Positions 29,020 through 37,517 of a DNA stretch of 44,723 bases are shown here, in pieces. Source of the stretch: a virus; IMG/VR virus record IMGVR_UViG_3300042945_002630, positions 1 to 44,723 of that record; one strand, 5' to 3'. The notes below the pieces were generated by a model that saw only the letters and a list, made by a program, of their open reading frames with translations, made no database searches and was not told where the DNA came from. The position numbers and the translations under genes are program-made. The stretch's first letter is position 1; the number at the start of each line of letters is the position of its first letter.

Positions 29020-31304
29020 GATTCGCAATCTTCTTCACCAGAATTGAGTATATCATTAATCAAAGATGAAATATCTGACTTTTCATCTTTAACCTCATCT
29101 GTCTTAATATCATATGTGTTTTGGTAATAAGAAGTTTTCCATCCATACTTATATGTTTTTAGGAAATCATTTGCCATAACAGTGACTGGAACTTCATTAT
29201 CTGGATAATTTTCTGGATTATAAGACCAATTTCCAGAAATTGCTTGATCAAAAAACTTTTGCATCACAGCAACCACATTAATATACCCAGTATTATTAGG
29301 CATATCCCACAAAAGCGTATAATTGTTTTTGAGTGTATGATACTGGGGAACAATTTGCTTAAGAGGTCCTTTCTTTGATTTCTTAATGGACAAGAATCCA
29401 CGAGGTGGTTCGATTCCATTAGTTGCGTTTGACACAACGGAACTGCTCTCCGATGGCATCTGTGCGGACAATGTTGAGTGCCTGAGACCGTATTCCAAGA
29501 TAGATGCTCTAAGAGTTTCCCAATCATGTTCCAATTTAATTGAAGTAATTTCATCTACGTCTTTTTTATAAGTATCGATTGGAAGAATTCCATCAGCATA
29601 CTTAGTGCGACCAAAGTATTCGCACTTTCCTTTTTCTTTTGCAATTTGATTAGAAGATTTCAGAAGATAATACTGGAATGCTTCAGAAAGTCCGTGTACC
29701 GCATCCCATGCTTCTTGTGAATCATAGTTGCATCCAAGTTTTGCCAAATAGTGTGCAAGACCAATAAACCCAATACCAAGAGAACGACGTGCTTTGGTTG
29801 ATTTTTCTGCAGCAACAACTGGATATTCTTGGTAGTCTATCAATTCTTCTAGACCACGCACAGAAAGATCACAAAGTTCTTCAAATTCTTCATCAGATTT
29901 GACTTTTCCTACATTAACCGCAGAAAGAATGCAAAGTGCAATCTCCCCATTAGGGTCATCAATGTGCTGCAATGGTTTGGTAGGAAGTGTAATCTCTTGG
30001 CAAAGATTACTCATCCAAACTTTATCTTTAAATGACGAGTGAGAATTGCAATGGTCGATATTCATAATGTAGATACGACCCGTTTCCGCACGTTCCTTAA
30101 GGAGGTCAAGAATAAGTTCTTGCGCCTTAATAGTCTTCTTTTTAATGGACGGATTCTTTTCATATGAAACATAGAGATCGTCAAACTCAGGGAGTCCGAA
30201 AGAATCAGAAAGTCCAGGTACGTCATGGGGACTGAAGAGAGTAATCTCCTCATCTTTAATAAACCTTTCATAGAACAATTTAGAAATTTGAATAGAATAA
30301 TCAAGTTTACGGACTCGATTATCTTCAGTTCCTTTGTTATTCTTAAGAACTAGAATATCTTCTATTTCTTGGTGCCAGATTGGAAAGTGGACAGTTGCTG
30401 ATCCACCTCGGATGCCATTCTGAGTGCAGCATCGGACAGTGCTCTCAAACTTTTTGAGGAAAGGGACAACACCTGTGTGCTGAACTTCTCCACCTCTGAT
30501 TTTAGCATTGATCCCCCTGATGCGACCTGCGTTGATACCGATGCCCGCCCTTTGTGCAACATATCTGCCGATAGCCATATCAGAACTAAAGATGCTATCG
30601 AGGGTGTCATCAGAATCAACAAGAACACAGCTAGCAAATTGTCGAAGTGGAGTTCGCACTCCTGCCATGATAGGTGTGGGAATGTTGATTTTGTGCTTTG
30701 AGATTGCGTCATAGTACCTCTTTACATATGAAAGACGAATTTCTTTTGAGTATTGAGAGAAGATTGTCGCAGCAATCATCATGTACATAAACTGTGGGGT
30801 TTCATATACACTTCCATTGCTTCTATCTTGCACGAGGTACTTATCAACGACCTGACGTAGACCTGCATAAGTGAATAGGTAGTCACGGTTATGATTAATA
30901 TACGAACCAAGTTTATTAATCTCTTCTTCAGAATAATTTGTGAGAATTTCTTTGTCATAAACACCCGCATTTACACACTTTTTAATGTGGTCCAAGAAAG
31001 TTGGATGGTCTTGAATTTTTCCATACAAAGACTTTCTCACAGAAAATAGCAGAAGTCTTGCTGCAACAAATTGATAATTTGGGTTATCCAAATCAATCAA
31101 GTCTGATGCAGAACGAATTAAAATTTCTTGAATTTCCTGAGTTGTAATTCCATCATAAAATTGAATTCCAGACTGCATCTCAACCTGACTTGCTGATACA
31201 CCAGACAAATCCTTGCAAGCCTCGTCAACCATTAGATGAAGTTTATTCAGGTCAAGACTCTCTACGGAACCATTCCTTTTAACTACATTTGTACCGTTGC
31301 TCAT
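29007..31304 (-). CDS. nrdA: Ribonucleotide reductase class Ia, alpha subunit
   Basis: 765 residues. It reduces ribonucleoside diphosphates to deoxy forms. The N terminus has an ATP-cone-like region (VVKRNGSVESLDLNKLH). RAGIGINAGRIRG, FASCVLVDSDD with the active-site Cys, SNLCQEITLP and the NGIEPPRG loop are typical of the family, and the C terminus carries the redox pair CESC. The start ATG overlaps the primase stop (ATGA); an upstream TTG would add four residues. It supplies dNTPs for phage replication from host ribonucleotides, together with the NADPH and ribose from gnd and talC. Confidence 0.96.
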   Translation of the reverse strand: MSNGTNVVKRNGSVESLDLNKLHLMVDEACKDLSGVSASQVEMQSGIQFYDGITTQEIQEILIRSASDLIDLDNPNYQFVAARLLLFSVRKSLYGKIQDHPTFLDHIKKCVNAGVYDKEILTNYSEEEINKLGSYINHNRDYLFTYAGLRQVVDKYLVQDRSNGSVYETPQFMYMMIAATIFSQYSKEIRLSYVKRYYDAISKHKINIPTPIMAGVRTPLRQFASCVLVDSDDTLDSIFSSDMAIGRYVAQRAGIGINAGRIRGINAKIRGGEVQHTGVVPFLKKFESTVRCCTQNGIRGGSATVHFPIWHQEIEDILVLKNNKGTEDNRVRKLDYSIQISKLFYERFIKDEEITLFSPHDVPGLSDSFGLPEFDDLYVSYEKNPSIKKKTIKAQELILDLLKERAETGRIYIMNIDHCNSHSSFKDKVWMSNLCQEITLPTKPLQHIDDPNGEIALCILSAVNVGKVKSDEEFEELCDLSVRGLEELIDYQEYPVVAAEKSTKARRSLGIGFIGLAHYLAKLGCNYDSQEAWDAVHGLSEAFQYYLLKSSNQIAKEKGKCEYFGRTKYADGILPIDTYKKDVDEITSIKLEHDWETLRASILEYGLRHSTLSAQMPSESSSVVSNATNGIEPPRGFLSIKKSKKGPLKQIVPQYHTLKNNYTLLWDMPNNTGYINVVAVMQKFFDQAISGNWSYNPENYPDNEVPVTVMANDFLKTYKYGWKTSYYQNTYDIKTDEVKDEKSDISSLINDILNSGEEDCESCKI

Positions 31305-32302
31305 ACTCGTTTCCAACCAATAAGTTTTGCTTTTGCTTCTAACCCCATAAAGGTATTTTCTTTTACAATTTTGTTGACATCAATGCCTTCAAGTATCATA
31401 TCATTGATGTCCTTTTCTTTCAAGTCATTTGGCCAAATTACAATAGGAAATTTTGAATCAATTGCCTTTTCCATTCTCTGAATAATTTGTTTATTTCGTT
31501 TTTCATTGTCATAGACCATCACAAAGTCTGATTCAAAATTAGTAACGAAAAACATGTAATCTAAATCTGCTCCAACCATAGCAATTGCATTATCTAAGAA
31601 CATACTATCGATTGGTCCCTCAACGACATATACAGTCTTATTAAAATCTGCTTTATCTAAACCATATATTTTTGGATGGCTGTCGTCTAGGATGATTGTA
31701 ATATATTTGACCTTTGAATTCTTATTCAGACTGCGACCTTGAAACCCAAAGATTTTTCCTTGATTGATGAGAGGAATGATGATTCTTGGTTCGTCGTTGT
31801 CTAAATTATCGAATGTGTGCTTCTGAGTGTTAGTCCACTCTTTGAAGTTCTGACAAAAATACAATTCACGAAAATATTCCTTTGGAATTTTTCTGTTCTC
31901 TAGATATTGTCTTGCCAAGTGTTCTTTATTTAGTTCTTCTATGGTGGGCAGGTCAAAAGACTTTTTTGAAAAGTTAGGTTTTTCAAACTTAAACTCTGGT
32001 GTCTTTGTTTGACTTCCCTTTCCTGTTAGACCATTCTTATATCTCTCCATCACATACTGGTCATACAACACAGCATCCATATCCTTCAGGAAGTTAGTAA
32101 AAGTCCTAGAAACCCCACAATTATGGCATTTAAAGTTGTGGTCGTTCTTTAACTTATACAGGTATCCCCGTGCCTTATTTTTAGTCCTCTGACTATCTCC
32201 GCAATAAGGGCAACGGAAATTATATAGACCTTCTTTTTTTCTAGCGAACTTATGCAGTCGGGAAGAAACCAACCCGATATATTTGGAATCAATAAAACTC
32301 AT
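31301..32302 (-). CDS. gp61: DNA primase (T4 gp61 type)
   Basis: 333 residues. It makes RNA primers for lagging-strand synthesis, working with the gp41 helicase. The N-terminal zinc ribbon is CPYC (31-34) and CHNC (59-62). The TOPRIM domain shows VVEGPIDSMF with the catalytic Glu and VYDNEKRN with the Asp-rich metal site. It overlaps nrdA by 4 bases and the upstream coiled-coil gene by one, so primase and ribonucleotide reductase are expressed together. Confidence 0.93.
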   Translation of the reverse strand: MSFIDSKYIGLVSSRLHKFARKKEGLYNFRCPYCGDSQRTKNKARGYLYKLKNDHNFKCHNCGVSRTFTNFLKDMDAVLYDQYVMERYKNGLTGKGSQTKTPEFKFEKPNFSKKSFDLPTIEELNKEHLARQYLENRKIPKEYFRELYFCQNFKEWTNTQKHTFDNLDNDEPRIIIPLINQGKIFGFQGRSLNKNSKVKYITIILDDSHPKIYGLDKADFNKTVYVVEGPIDSMFLDNAIAMVGADLDYMFFVTNFESDFVMVYDNEKRNKQIIQRMEKAIDSKFPIVIWPNDLKEKDINDMILEGIDVNKIVKENTFMGLEAKAKLIGWKRV

Positions 32303-32721
32303 TATCTAGTTTGGGTGGTCTGGGAACCTCCATTATAGGGTCCTGGGAGCACGTTGTCAATAAAGGGGACTACCAAACCGATAATCAAAACGGCAGCACC
32401 TGAAATAGCTGCTACCTGCCACTTAAACTTAGATAAATCTGCAATATTACTTTCTACTGTCTCTAATCTTTTAATGACAAGGGCATGTTCTTTTGAATTT
32501 GACTCCTTAACCTCATCAATCATCTTTATAATAAGGTCATCAGTCTTTATCGCCTGTTCAATCCTTTCGTCATGCTTTGTAAGAATCATAGCAATGCGGT
32601 TATTTCCTTCTGATATTTTTTCCACAGCTGCTTCCAATTTTGAAAGCATTTCTCTGGACAGTTCTTCATAAATGTTGAGTTTAGATTCAAGAACCGCTAG
32701 TTTAGATTCTTGTGAGAACAT
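32302..32721 (-). CDS. Coiled-coil protein with C-terminal membrane anchor (139 aa)
   Basis: Residues about 5-105 form a long coiled coil (VLESKLNIYEELSREMLSKL and following heptads). One membrane helix follows (about 107-127, with AAISGAAVLIIGLVV) and a short polar tail with PGPYNGGS. The layout resembles phage membrane-tethered scaffolds or spanin-like proteins, but the helix is C-terminal. It may tie replication proteins to the membrane since it lies next to primase; that is inference. The ATG here is preferred to a TTG six codons upstream. Confidence 0.65.
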   Translation of the reverse strand: MFSQESKLAVLESKLNIYEELSREMLSKLEAAVEKISEGNNRIAMILTKHDERIEQAIKTDDLIIKMIDEVKESNSKEHALVIKRLETVESNIADLSKFKWQVAAISGAAVLIIGLVVPFIDNVLPGPYNGGSQTTQTR

Positions 32722-32726
32722 GGCAT

Positions 32727-32927
32727 TTATATTTTCCAAAGTTTTCTAGAGTTTTTTTGGTAAATGTATTTTTTTCTTTTTTTTACTGGTGGATTTCCTG
32801 GATCTGCCTCTGGAGTTCCAGCAATATTACCAGAACCAACATTATTAGTTGGCAATGCCATTGCACCCTCTTCATTTAAATTATTTCTTACCATTGAAAT
32901 AATTTTATCTAAAATTCTGTCGTCCAT
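32727..32927 (-). CDS. Small basic hypothetical protein (66 aa)
   Basis: A helical N terminus (MDDRILDKIISMVRNNLNEE), a Gly/Pro-rich middle (GSGNIAGTPEADPGNPP) and a very basic C terminus (VKKRKKYIYQKNSRKLWK). I recall similar proteins in cyanophages; role unknown. The basic end could bind nucleic acid. It overlaps the upstream stop by one base. Confidence 0.65.
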   Translation of the reverse strand: MDDRILDKIISMVRNNLNEEGAMALPTNNVGSGNIAGTPEADPGNPPVKKRKKYIYQKNSRKLWKI

Positions 32928-33298
32928 TAGATTGAATTGAGTATTTTTAAACAGTCATCATCAAGTGGTATTTCATGAATTTTGGTAATTGGATATTCCG
33001 GAAACCTTTGAAGATAAACTATAAAAGTTTTCAGAACACTCCAATAATCCTTTTCCAATTTATAAAACAGCATTGGTGTTGCTGCATCACCAAAAACATT
33101 ATAAAGAATAATAAAGTGGTTTATTAATAAATGAGTTTTCAGTTCACCTTCATTTTTATATTTTTTCAACAACTTTTTAATCCACCTAATTCTTTTTAGG
33201 TCATCATAAAAGTCATCCTTAGTCACGGACTGAGGATTCTCATAATGTTTAATTGCAAAAAGAAGATAGTTATCTTCATTCAACTCATCAAATCTCAT
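32927..33298 (-). CDS. Conserved-type phage protein of unknown function (123 aa)
   Basis: Starts MRFDELNEDNYLLFAIKHYE and is helical with basic KRIRWIKKLLKKY near residue 40. I recall homologues in many T4-like cyanophages close to replication genes (DUF7207-like by memory), function unknown. It is the first gene of the primase/nrd transcript after the Ig-domain gene, with 8 bases between. Confidence 0.7.
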   Translation of the reverse strand: MRFDELNEDNYLLFAIKHYENPQSVTKDDFYDDLKRIRWIKKLLKKYKNEGELKTHLLINHFIILYNVFGDAATPMLFYKLEKDYWSVLKTFIVYLQRFPEYPITKIHEIPLDDDCLKILNSI

Positions 33299-33306
33299 AC
33301 ATCAAA

Positions 33307-34113
33307 TCACGATACAGTAAGGGTTGCAGATCCAGATACAACTTGATCAGCACCTGTGGAATTAAGAACAACACGATATAGATATCCATCAAACGTAGTA
33401 TTAGTTACCGCAACACTAACTGCAGAGGTAGTTGCTCCACCAACATTGGTGTATGAAGTACCCCCATTTGTGCTTCTCTGCCACTGATAAGTAACAGCCT
33501 GAGATACTGGAGAAGTTGCTGCTACTACACTAAAGTTAACTGTCTGTGGTAGTGCAGTGGTAGCAACACCAACACTAGATGGTTGAGTTACAATTGAAAT
33601 GACAGTATCTGGGAGAAGGGTGTCATCGGCAGCATCACCACCAACTCCAGTTGTACTTGCTACACCAGTGGTGATTCCTGACATAGCAACTAAAACTTCA
33701 GTCTTTCTTCTCAGATTTCCGTGATTATCAACATAAGTATGAACACCAACCCATCCTGTATGTGAAATCTCTAGTGTAGATGAAACAATCTCATTTTCAT
33801 CGACTCCAAGAATTTCAGTTGCAGAATAATTAGAATCTTTAAGAGTATACTTTGGTTTTTGGGATGCGGTCCACTCCACAGCAGAAATAGCAGCACCACT
33901 TAGATACTGAGTAGATGCAATAGAAATAACTGTATCTGAGGTAATACCAGATACAACTGCCTCACCAAAAGTAGTACCAGCTCCGATAGAAATCACATCA
34001 CCGACACTCAATGCGGTGAAAGTGGTTCCAGAACCAGTTACAGTTTTATTTGCATAATCAACTGTAATAGTTCCAGCAGAATAAATGTCGTCTTTTTTAC
34101 CCCAGAGTGCCAT
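33307..34113 (-). CDS. Virion structural protein with C-terminal Ig-like domain
   Basis: 268 residues. The N-terminal part (1-150) has TITVDYANKTVTGSGTTFTA and GDVISIGAGTTFGEAVVS, a repeat-like beta structure I recall from cyanophage virion proteins beginning MALWG. Residues about 170-268 form an Ig-like domain (VTYQWQRSTNGG, then YRVVLNSTG) comparable to T4 Hoc or tail decoration domains, which bind cell-surface sugars weakly. A late promoter lies 35 bases upstream. A capsid or tail surface role is likely. Confidence 0.78.
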   Translation of the reverse strand: MALWGKKDDIYSAGTITVDYANKTVTGSGTTFTALSVGDVISIGAGTTFGEAVVSGITSDTVISIASTQYLSGAAISAVEWTASQKPKYTLKDSNYSATEILGVDENEIVSSTLEISHTGWVGVHTYVDNHGNLRRKTEVLVAMSGITTGVASTTGVGGDAADDTLLPDTVISIVTQPSSVGVATTALPQTVNFSVVAATSPVSQAVTYQWQRSTNGGTSYTNVGGATTSAVSVAVTNTTFDGYLYRVVLNSTGADQVVSGSATLTVS

Positions 34114-34147
34114 TTTTTTCTTTTCCGTAAAAAATTTTTCCTAAACT

Positions 34148-34155
34148 TATTTATA
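34148..34155 (-). promoter_or_regulatory. T4-type late promoter
   Basis: The minus strand reads TATAAATA, 35 bases upstream of the Ig-domain protein and directly after the terminator hairpin of the gene before it. Confidence 0.7.
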
Positions 34156-34182
34156 AAAGGGGGTAAAGCAACACTTTACCCC
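34156..34182 (-). terminator. Terminator hairpin
   Basis: A 9-bp stem (34160-34168 with 34174-34182, loop of 5) is followed on the minus strand by a short T-run that continues into the late octamer. Confidence 0.75.
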
Positions 34183-34225
34183 AAAAATTTTAACAAAATT
34201 AGATCCAAGTCATAAACTTGGAAAA

Positions 34226-34399
34226 TCAAACTTCTGGTTTAAATAGAAGTTCCTTAACAGTAGCAAGAATAACATTATCAATGCTATTGTCTGTGGTTTT
34301 TACATATTTTTCAAGAAGTTCAATAACAAGATTTTTAACTGATGGGTGAGTTGCAATTCTAATAAGAATTGGTTTTACGATTGCGACAATTGCGTCCAT
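34226..34399 (-). CDS. Small hypothetical protein (57 aa)
   Basis: Amphipathic helices (MDAIVAIVKPILIRIATHPS; VIELLEKYVKTT; NVILATVKELLF). The start has an excellent GGAGGT ribosome site and a late-type octamer upstream, and a terminator follows, so it is a single-gene late transcript. That suggests high expression of a small structural or capsid-internal protein. Function unknown. Confidence 0.75.
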   Translation of the reverse strand: MDAIVAIVKPILIRIATHPSVKNLVIELLEKYVKTTDNSIDNVILATVKELLFKPEV

Positions 34400-34426
34400 A
34401 ATGACCTCCGTAAGTTAGACCAAAAT

Positions 34427-34434
34427 TATTTATC
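34427..34434 (-). promoter_or_regulatory. Late-type promoter octamer
   Basis: The minus strand reads GATAAATA, 28 bases upstream of the 57-residue protein. Confidence 0.6.
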
Positions 34435-34450
34435 CGAAAGTACCCCTCAA

Positions 34451-36295
34451 TCACCATTTAACTTTGTCTGCCCAATAGGCAGCACTCATTTTTCCCTTTG
34501 CAATATTTTTTGCATGTCTAGTCTTAAATCTATTGCGACGACTTGCATATTCTTCAGACTCCCCTTCTTTTTTTGGAGAACCTTTAACTCCAAGTTGTCC
34601 AAAACGAATAATCTTTTCTTCCCCACCTTCACATGCCTTTACAATATGAGACTTTCCACTCTCTCCAGAACCATGTGCTTGTGCTTTTGGTTTATTGCAC
34701 TTCATTTTATCTTTATCAACTGATTCATCTAATTCACAATCTTCCCCAATAATACCATTAATTAGTTGAGAATTCTTCCTTCTCTTTTTATCCTCAAGTG
34801 CTTTAAGCATCAATAATATTAAAGTTTTTTTTTTATCCACTTCCTCACCAACAATATTTGATAATGCCTTTCTATAAACACTTGCTCCACTATCTTCTGG
34901 ACTAATTGAATCAGGACTAGATTGAACTTTTTGTCCCGCACGACTAAGTGAATTTTGAATTCCTGCTTTTAGTTTTTCTTTTGCAATATCTTTCACTGCA
35001 GAAGTAACTGCTGCTCTGGTTCCAGTTGTTGCTGCAGTTCTTGCACCTGCACCTAAAGCAACTCTACCAAGTGCAGCAACTAATGGTGCCATTTCACTGA
35101 TTGTATATTTTTCCCACATAGAAGGACCGTAGGAACACTCCCCCTTTGCCTCTTCTCTTCTGCAAAGTTTGCAGTATCTCTTTTCTTCTTTCTCTTCAGA
35201 AAGTCCTTCTTCACTTTGAAGATACTCAGAAGCAGTATCAACGTAATCTGCTGCTCTTGTTATTTTTGACTGCACCCAAGCAGGGAGTTGGGTATCAGAT
35301 TTCTTTAATTTTTTACGGAGTGCTTTGATTGCTCTCTCCATTTGGTCCAACTCCACATTTGCCATATATCCCTCATCATCTTTCTTTTTTCCACTTGCGA
35401 TTTCCTTATGGTCTTCATTAACAGTAGGATTCATTTCAATTTTATTTTTACCCTTCATGACATCAATAATTTTTTCTTTCTCAACTTTATTTGCCTTTTC
35501 ATCTACTTCGAAAAGGAATTCTTCTCTCCAATCTGAATAGTTTTCCATTCTAGTTTTAATTAATGCCGATTTTAGTGCTGGATTTCTTCTTGCTCTTTGC
35601 CCCAAAGACATTCCAGTTTGTCTTTGGGGAGAAGGTGCTGCCTGATATGGAGTGCCGCCTGAAGGTGCAATCCTTTTAGATGCTGCAGGAAGTCTCTTTG
35701 TAGATGGAACTAATTTCTTTCTTTCTGGGGTTCCAGTTAGTCCACTAGTTGACTTTTTATTACTAACATCTCTCACGGAAACCTGCTGAATATCTCCTCC
35801 GGATGCTTTTGGTCTTCCTGGTTTTCCTGGTTCTTTCTTTTCTGGTTGTTTTGATTTTGCTTCTGCTGCTCGTTTTTCTGCTTTCTTCTTTTCTCTTCTA
35901 GATTTAAGTGCCTCAACTCCAGCTTTAGCAAGTGCTCCAACTGCACTTCCAACATTTCCTATTGCTTTACTGTATGCAGTTGGATCTTGGTCTTTATAAC
36001 TGATGGTACTGTATTTTGCAGAAGATAAAGCACTCCTGACTTTTGATTTTGTATCCTTATCCGATTTTTCCTTTAATTTTTCAATCTGCCTTCTTTTTTG
36101 GTCTTCATATTTTTGTTTCTTGTATTCTAATTGTTTTTTTAGATACTCTGTATATTCTGAGCTTTTTTTATCTTTCCCTTTCCCTTTTTTATTTTTTTTC
36201 TTTTTTCCAGTTAAATCAGACATAACCTGCTCTGCTGCTTTCTTTTTTTGAGCAGCAGTCATTTCTTCAGAGATATACTTTTCCCAATAGGTCAT
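34451..36295 (-). CDS. Large modular, probably virion-associated protein (614 aa)
   Basis: Unknown function. Order of parts: N-terminal MTYWEKYISEEM; a very Lys-rich coiled stretch (30-150); Pro/Ser-rich linker (150-240); YSDWREEFLFEV (253-264); a helical module including ELDQMERAIKALRKKL (315-330); Cys residues CKLC and C387 (possible zinc site); MWEKYTISEM (393-402); an Ala-rich helix (404-445); and a basic C-terminal domain (531-614) with HIVKACEGGEEKIIRFGQ and RHAKNIAKGKMSAAYWADKV, which resembles the DUF5872 group by memory. The repeated W-E-K-Y type motif is shared with neighbours. It overlaps the nucleotidyltransferase gene by 4 bases. Confidence 0.7.
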   Translation of the reverse strand: MTYWEKYISEEMTAAQKKKAAEQVMSDLTGKKKKNKKGKGKDKKSSEYTEYLKKQLEYKKQKYEDQKRRQIEKLKEKSDKDTKSKVRSALSSAKYSTISYKDQDPTAYSKAIGNVGSAVGALAKAGVEALKSRREKKKAEKRAAEAKSKQPEKKEPGKPGRPKASGGDIQQVSVRDVSNKKSTSGLTGTPERKKLVPSTKRLPAASKRIAPSGGTPYQAAPSPQRQTGMSLGQRARRNPALKSALIKTRMENYSDWREEFLFEVDEKANKVEKEKIIDVMKGKNKIEMNPTVNEDHKEIASGKKKDDEGYMANVELDQMERAIKALRKKLKKSDTQLPAWVQSKITRAADYVDTASEYLQSEEGLSEEKEEKRYCKLCRREEAKGECSYGPSMWEKYTISEMAPLVAALGRVALGAGARTAATTGTRAAVTSAVKDIAKEKLKAGIQNSLSRAGQKVQSSPDSISPEDSGASVYRKALSNIVGEEVDKKKTLILLMLKALEDKKRRKNSQLINGIIGEDCELDESVDKDKMKCNKPKAQAHGSGESGKSHIVKACEGGEEKIIRFGQLGVKGSPKKEGESEEYASRRNRFKTRHAKNIAKGKMSAAYWADKVKW

Positions 36296-37488
36296 TTTAC
36301 CGTAGACAATCTTTTTCTATTAGTATTTAGTATTTTTGGTTTAAATTGTGGTATAGTTCTTTTAACTATAATATCAGTAAATGATACCTTTGGTTGCCCT
36401 GGTGTCATTTCTTGTGCATGTTGAAAATATTCTGTTGTTCCTATTTCAAATACTTCTCTAACATCCTTTAACCAACTCTTAAACATAAATCCAGACTCAG
36501 TAACACAAATTAAATAATTTGCACCCCTACGAATAATTTTTCCAACAAGTCCAGTATTTAAATTTTCAACCATAGTATCAACTTCATATAATCCCCCATT
36601 TTTATAATTCCATCTTAGAGCATCATAGTCCAGCATTGGTTCAATTTTCCAAACCTCAGTATCTTCTGTAACTTGCAATGATTTTTTTACTTCATCAAAT
36701 AATGCTGCAGCATCATCTTGGTTTGCCGTTGAAGGAAGTCCCATTATAAATTTATCAAAGTCGTCTACTGCTGCTGCTGCTCTCATTAAAGCAGAAGAAC
36801 CAGGGGTCTCTATTTCACTATCTGGGTCTTTCACCCCAGAGGGAACCACCTCAATACTATTAAACTGATAATTTTGCCCCTCACCTTTATGAACCAAACT
36901 CTGGAATTCCCCAAGTCTATCTTGACCTACAACTACTACAACATCAGTATATCCATTACCATAAACAGAGGCGAGAATATCAAAAATTGTTTTTGCTTCT
37001 TCATCATCAACAATATATTCTGCATAATCAGGAAACAAAGCCTGCATATATCCAATCTTTGTAGATGGATTCAAAGGATTTGTTGTGTAATCTTGAATTC
37101 TGCTTGGGTAAATTCTATACTCGTATCCACGTCTCTTTGCTTGAGACATACCAACTCTAAGTAATGCCTCATGGTTTTTAGAAGGTGGATTAAATCTACC
37201 AACAACAATTGTAACTCCATTAACTTGTGGTTGTTCTTCTTGCTCTGGGGAAGAATCTGTTTGTTGGGACTTTGTTGATTTCTTTGCTTCTTCACCAGGA
37301 ATACCATCCTGAGATACTGTATCACCTTGTCCAAAAAACTTTAACTTACCCTTAACCGTTTTTGCAACAAAATTTCCCTGCTTATCGTACCAGTCTCCGT
37401 GACCATTTCCAACAAGTCCACGGTTCTTTGCCTCGGTAGATGCTTGGGTTTCTACTGCTTCGTTAAAAAATCTGGCAAAAGTCTTCAT
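36292..37488 (-). CDS. Virion-like protein with nucleotidyltransferase domain (398 aa)
   Basis: The N terminus (1-60) is modular (MKTFARFFNEAVE; GNGHGDWYDKQGNFVAK). Residues about 92-250 look like a cytidylyltransferase/NMN-adenylyltransferase fold: VVGRFNPPSKNHEALLRVG (95-113) matches the nucleotide-binding start, but the usual HxGH reads SKNH, keeping only the second His. GSSALMRAAA (230-239) fits the ISSTxIR motif. The C-terminal third (GLVGKIIRRGANYLICVTES and FKSWLKDVREVFEIG) is a separate beta-rich module I recall from cyanophage virion proteins. Transfer of a nucleotide to a small molecule is plausible; the substrate is unknown. Confidence 0.75.
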   Translation of the reverse strand: MKTFARFFNEAVETQASTEAKNRGLVGNGHGDWYDKQGNFVAKTVKGKLKFFGQGDTVSQDGIPGEEAKKSTKSQQTDSSPEQEEQPQVNGVTIVVGRFNPPSKNHEALLRVGMSQAKRRGYEYRIYPSRIQDYTTNPLNPSTKIGYMQALFPDYAEYIVDDEEAKTIFDILASVYGNGYTDVVVVVGQDRLGEFQSLVHKGEGQNYQFNSIEVVPSGVKDPDSEIETPGSSALMRAAAAVDDFDKFIMGLPSTANQDDAAALFDEVKKSLQVTEDTEVWKIEPMLDYDALRWNYKNGGLYEVDTMVENLNTGLVGKIIRRGANYLICVTESGFMFKSWLKDVREVFEIGTTEYFQHAQEMTPGQPKVSFTDIIVKRTIPQFKPKILNTNRKRLSTVK

Positions 37489-37506
37489 TATTACTTAGTT
37501 TTTAAA

Positions 37507-37514
37507 TATTTATT
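37507..37514 (-). promoter_or_regulatory. Late-type promoter octamer
   Basis: The minus strand reads AATAAATA, 19 bases upstream of the nucleotidyltransferase gene. Confidence 0.45.
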
Positions 37515-37517
37515 CAT

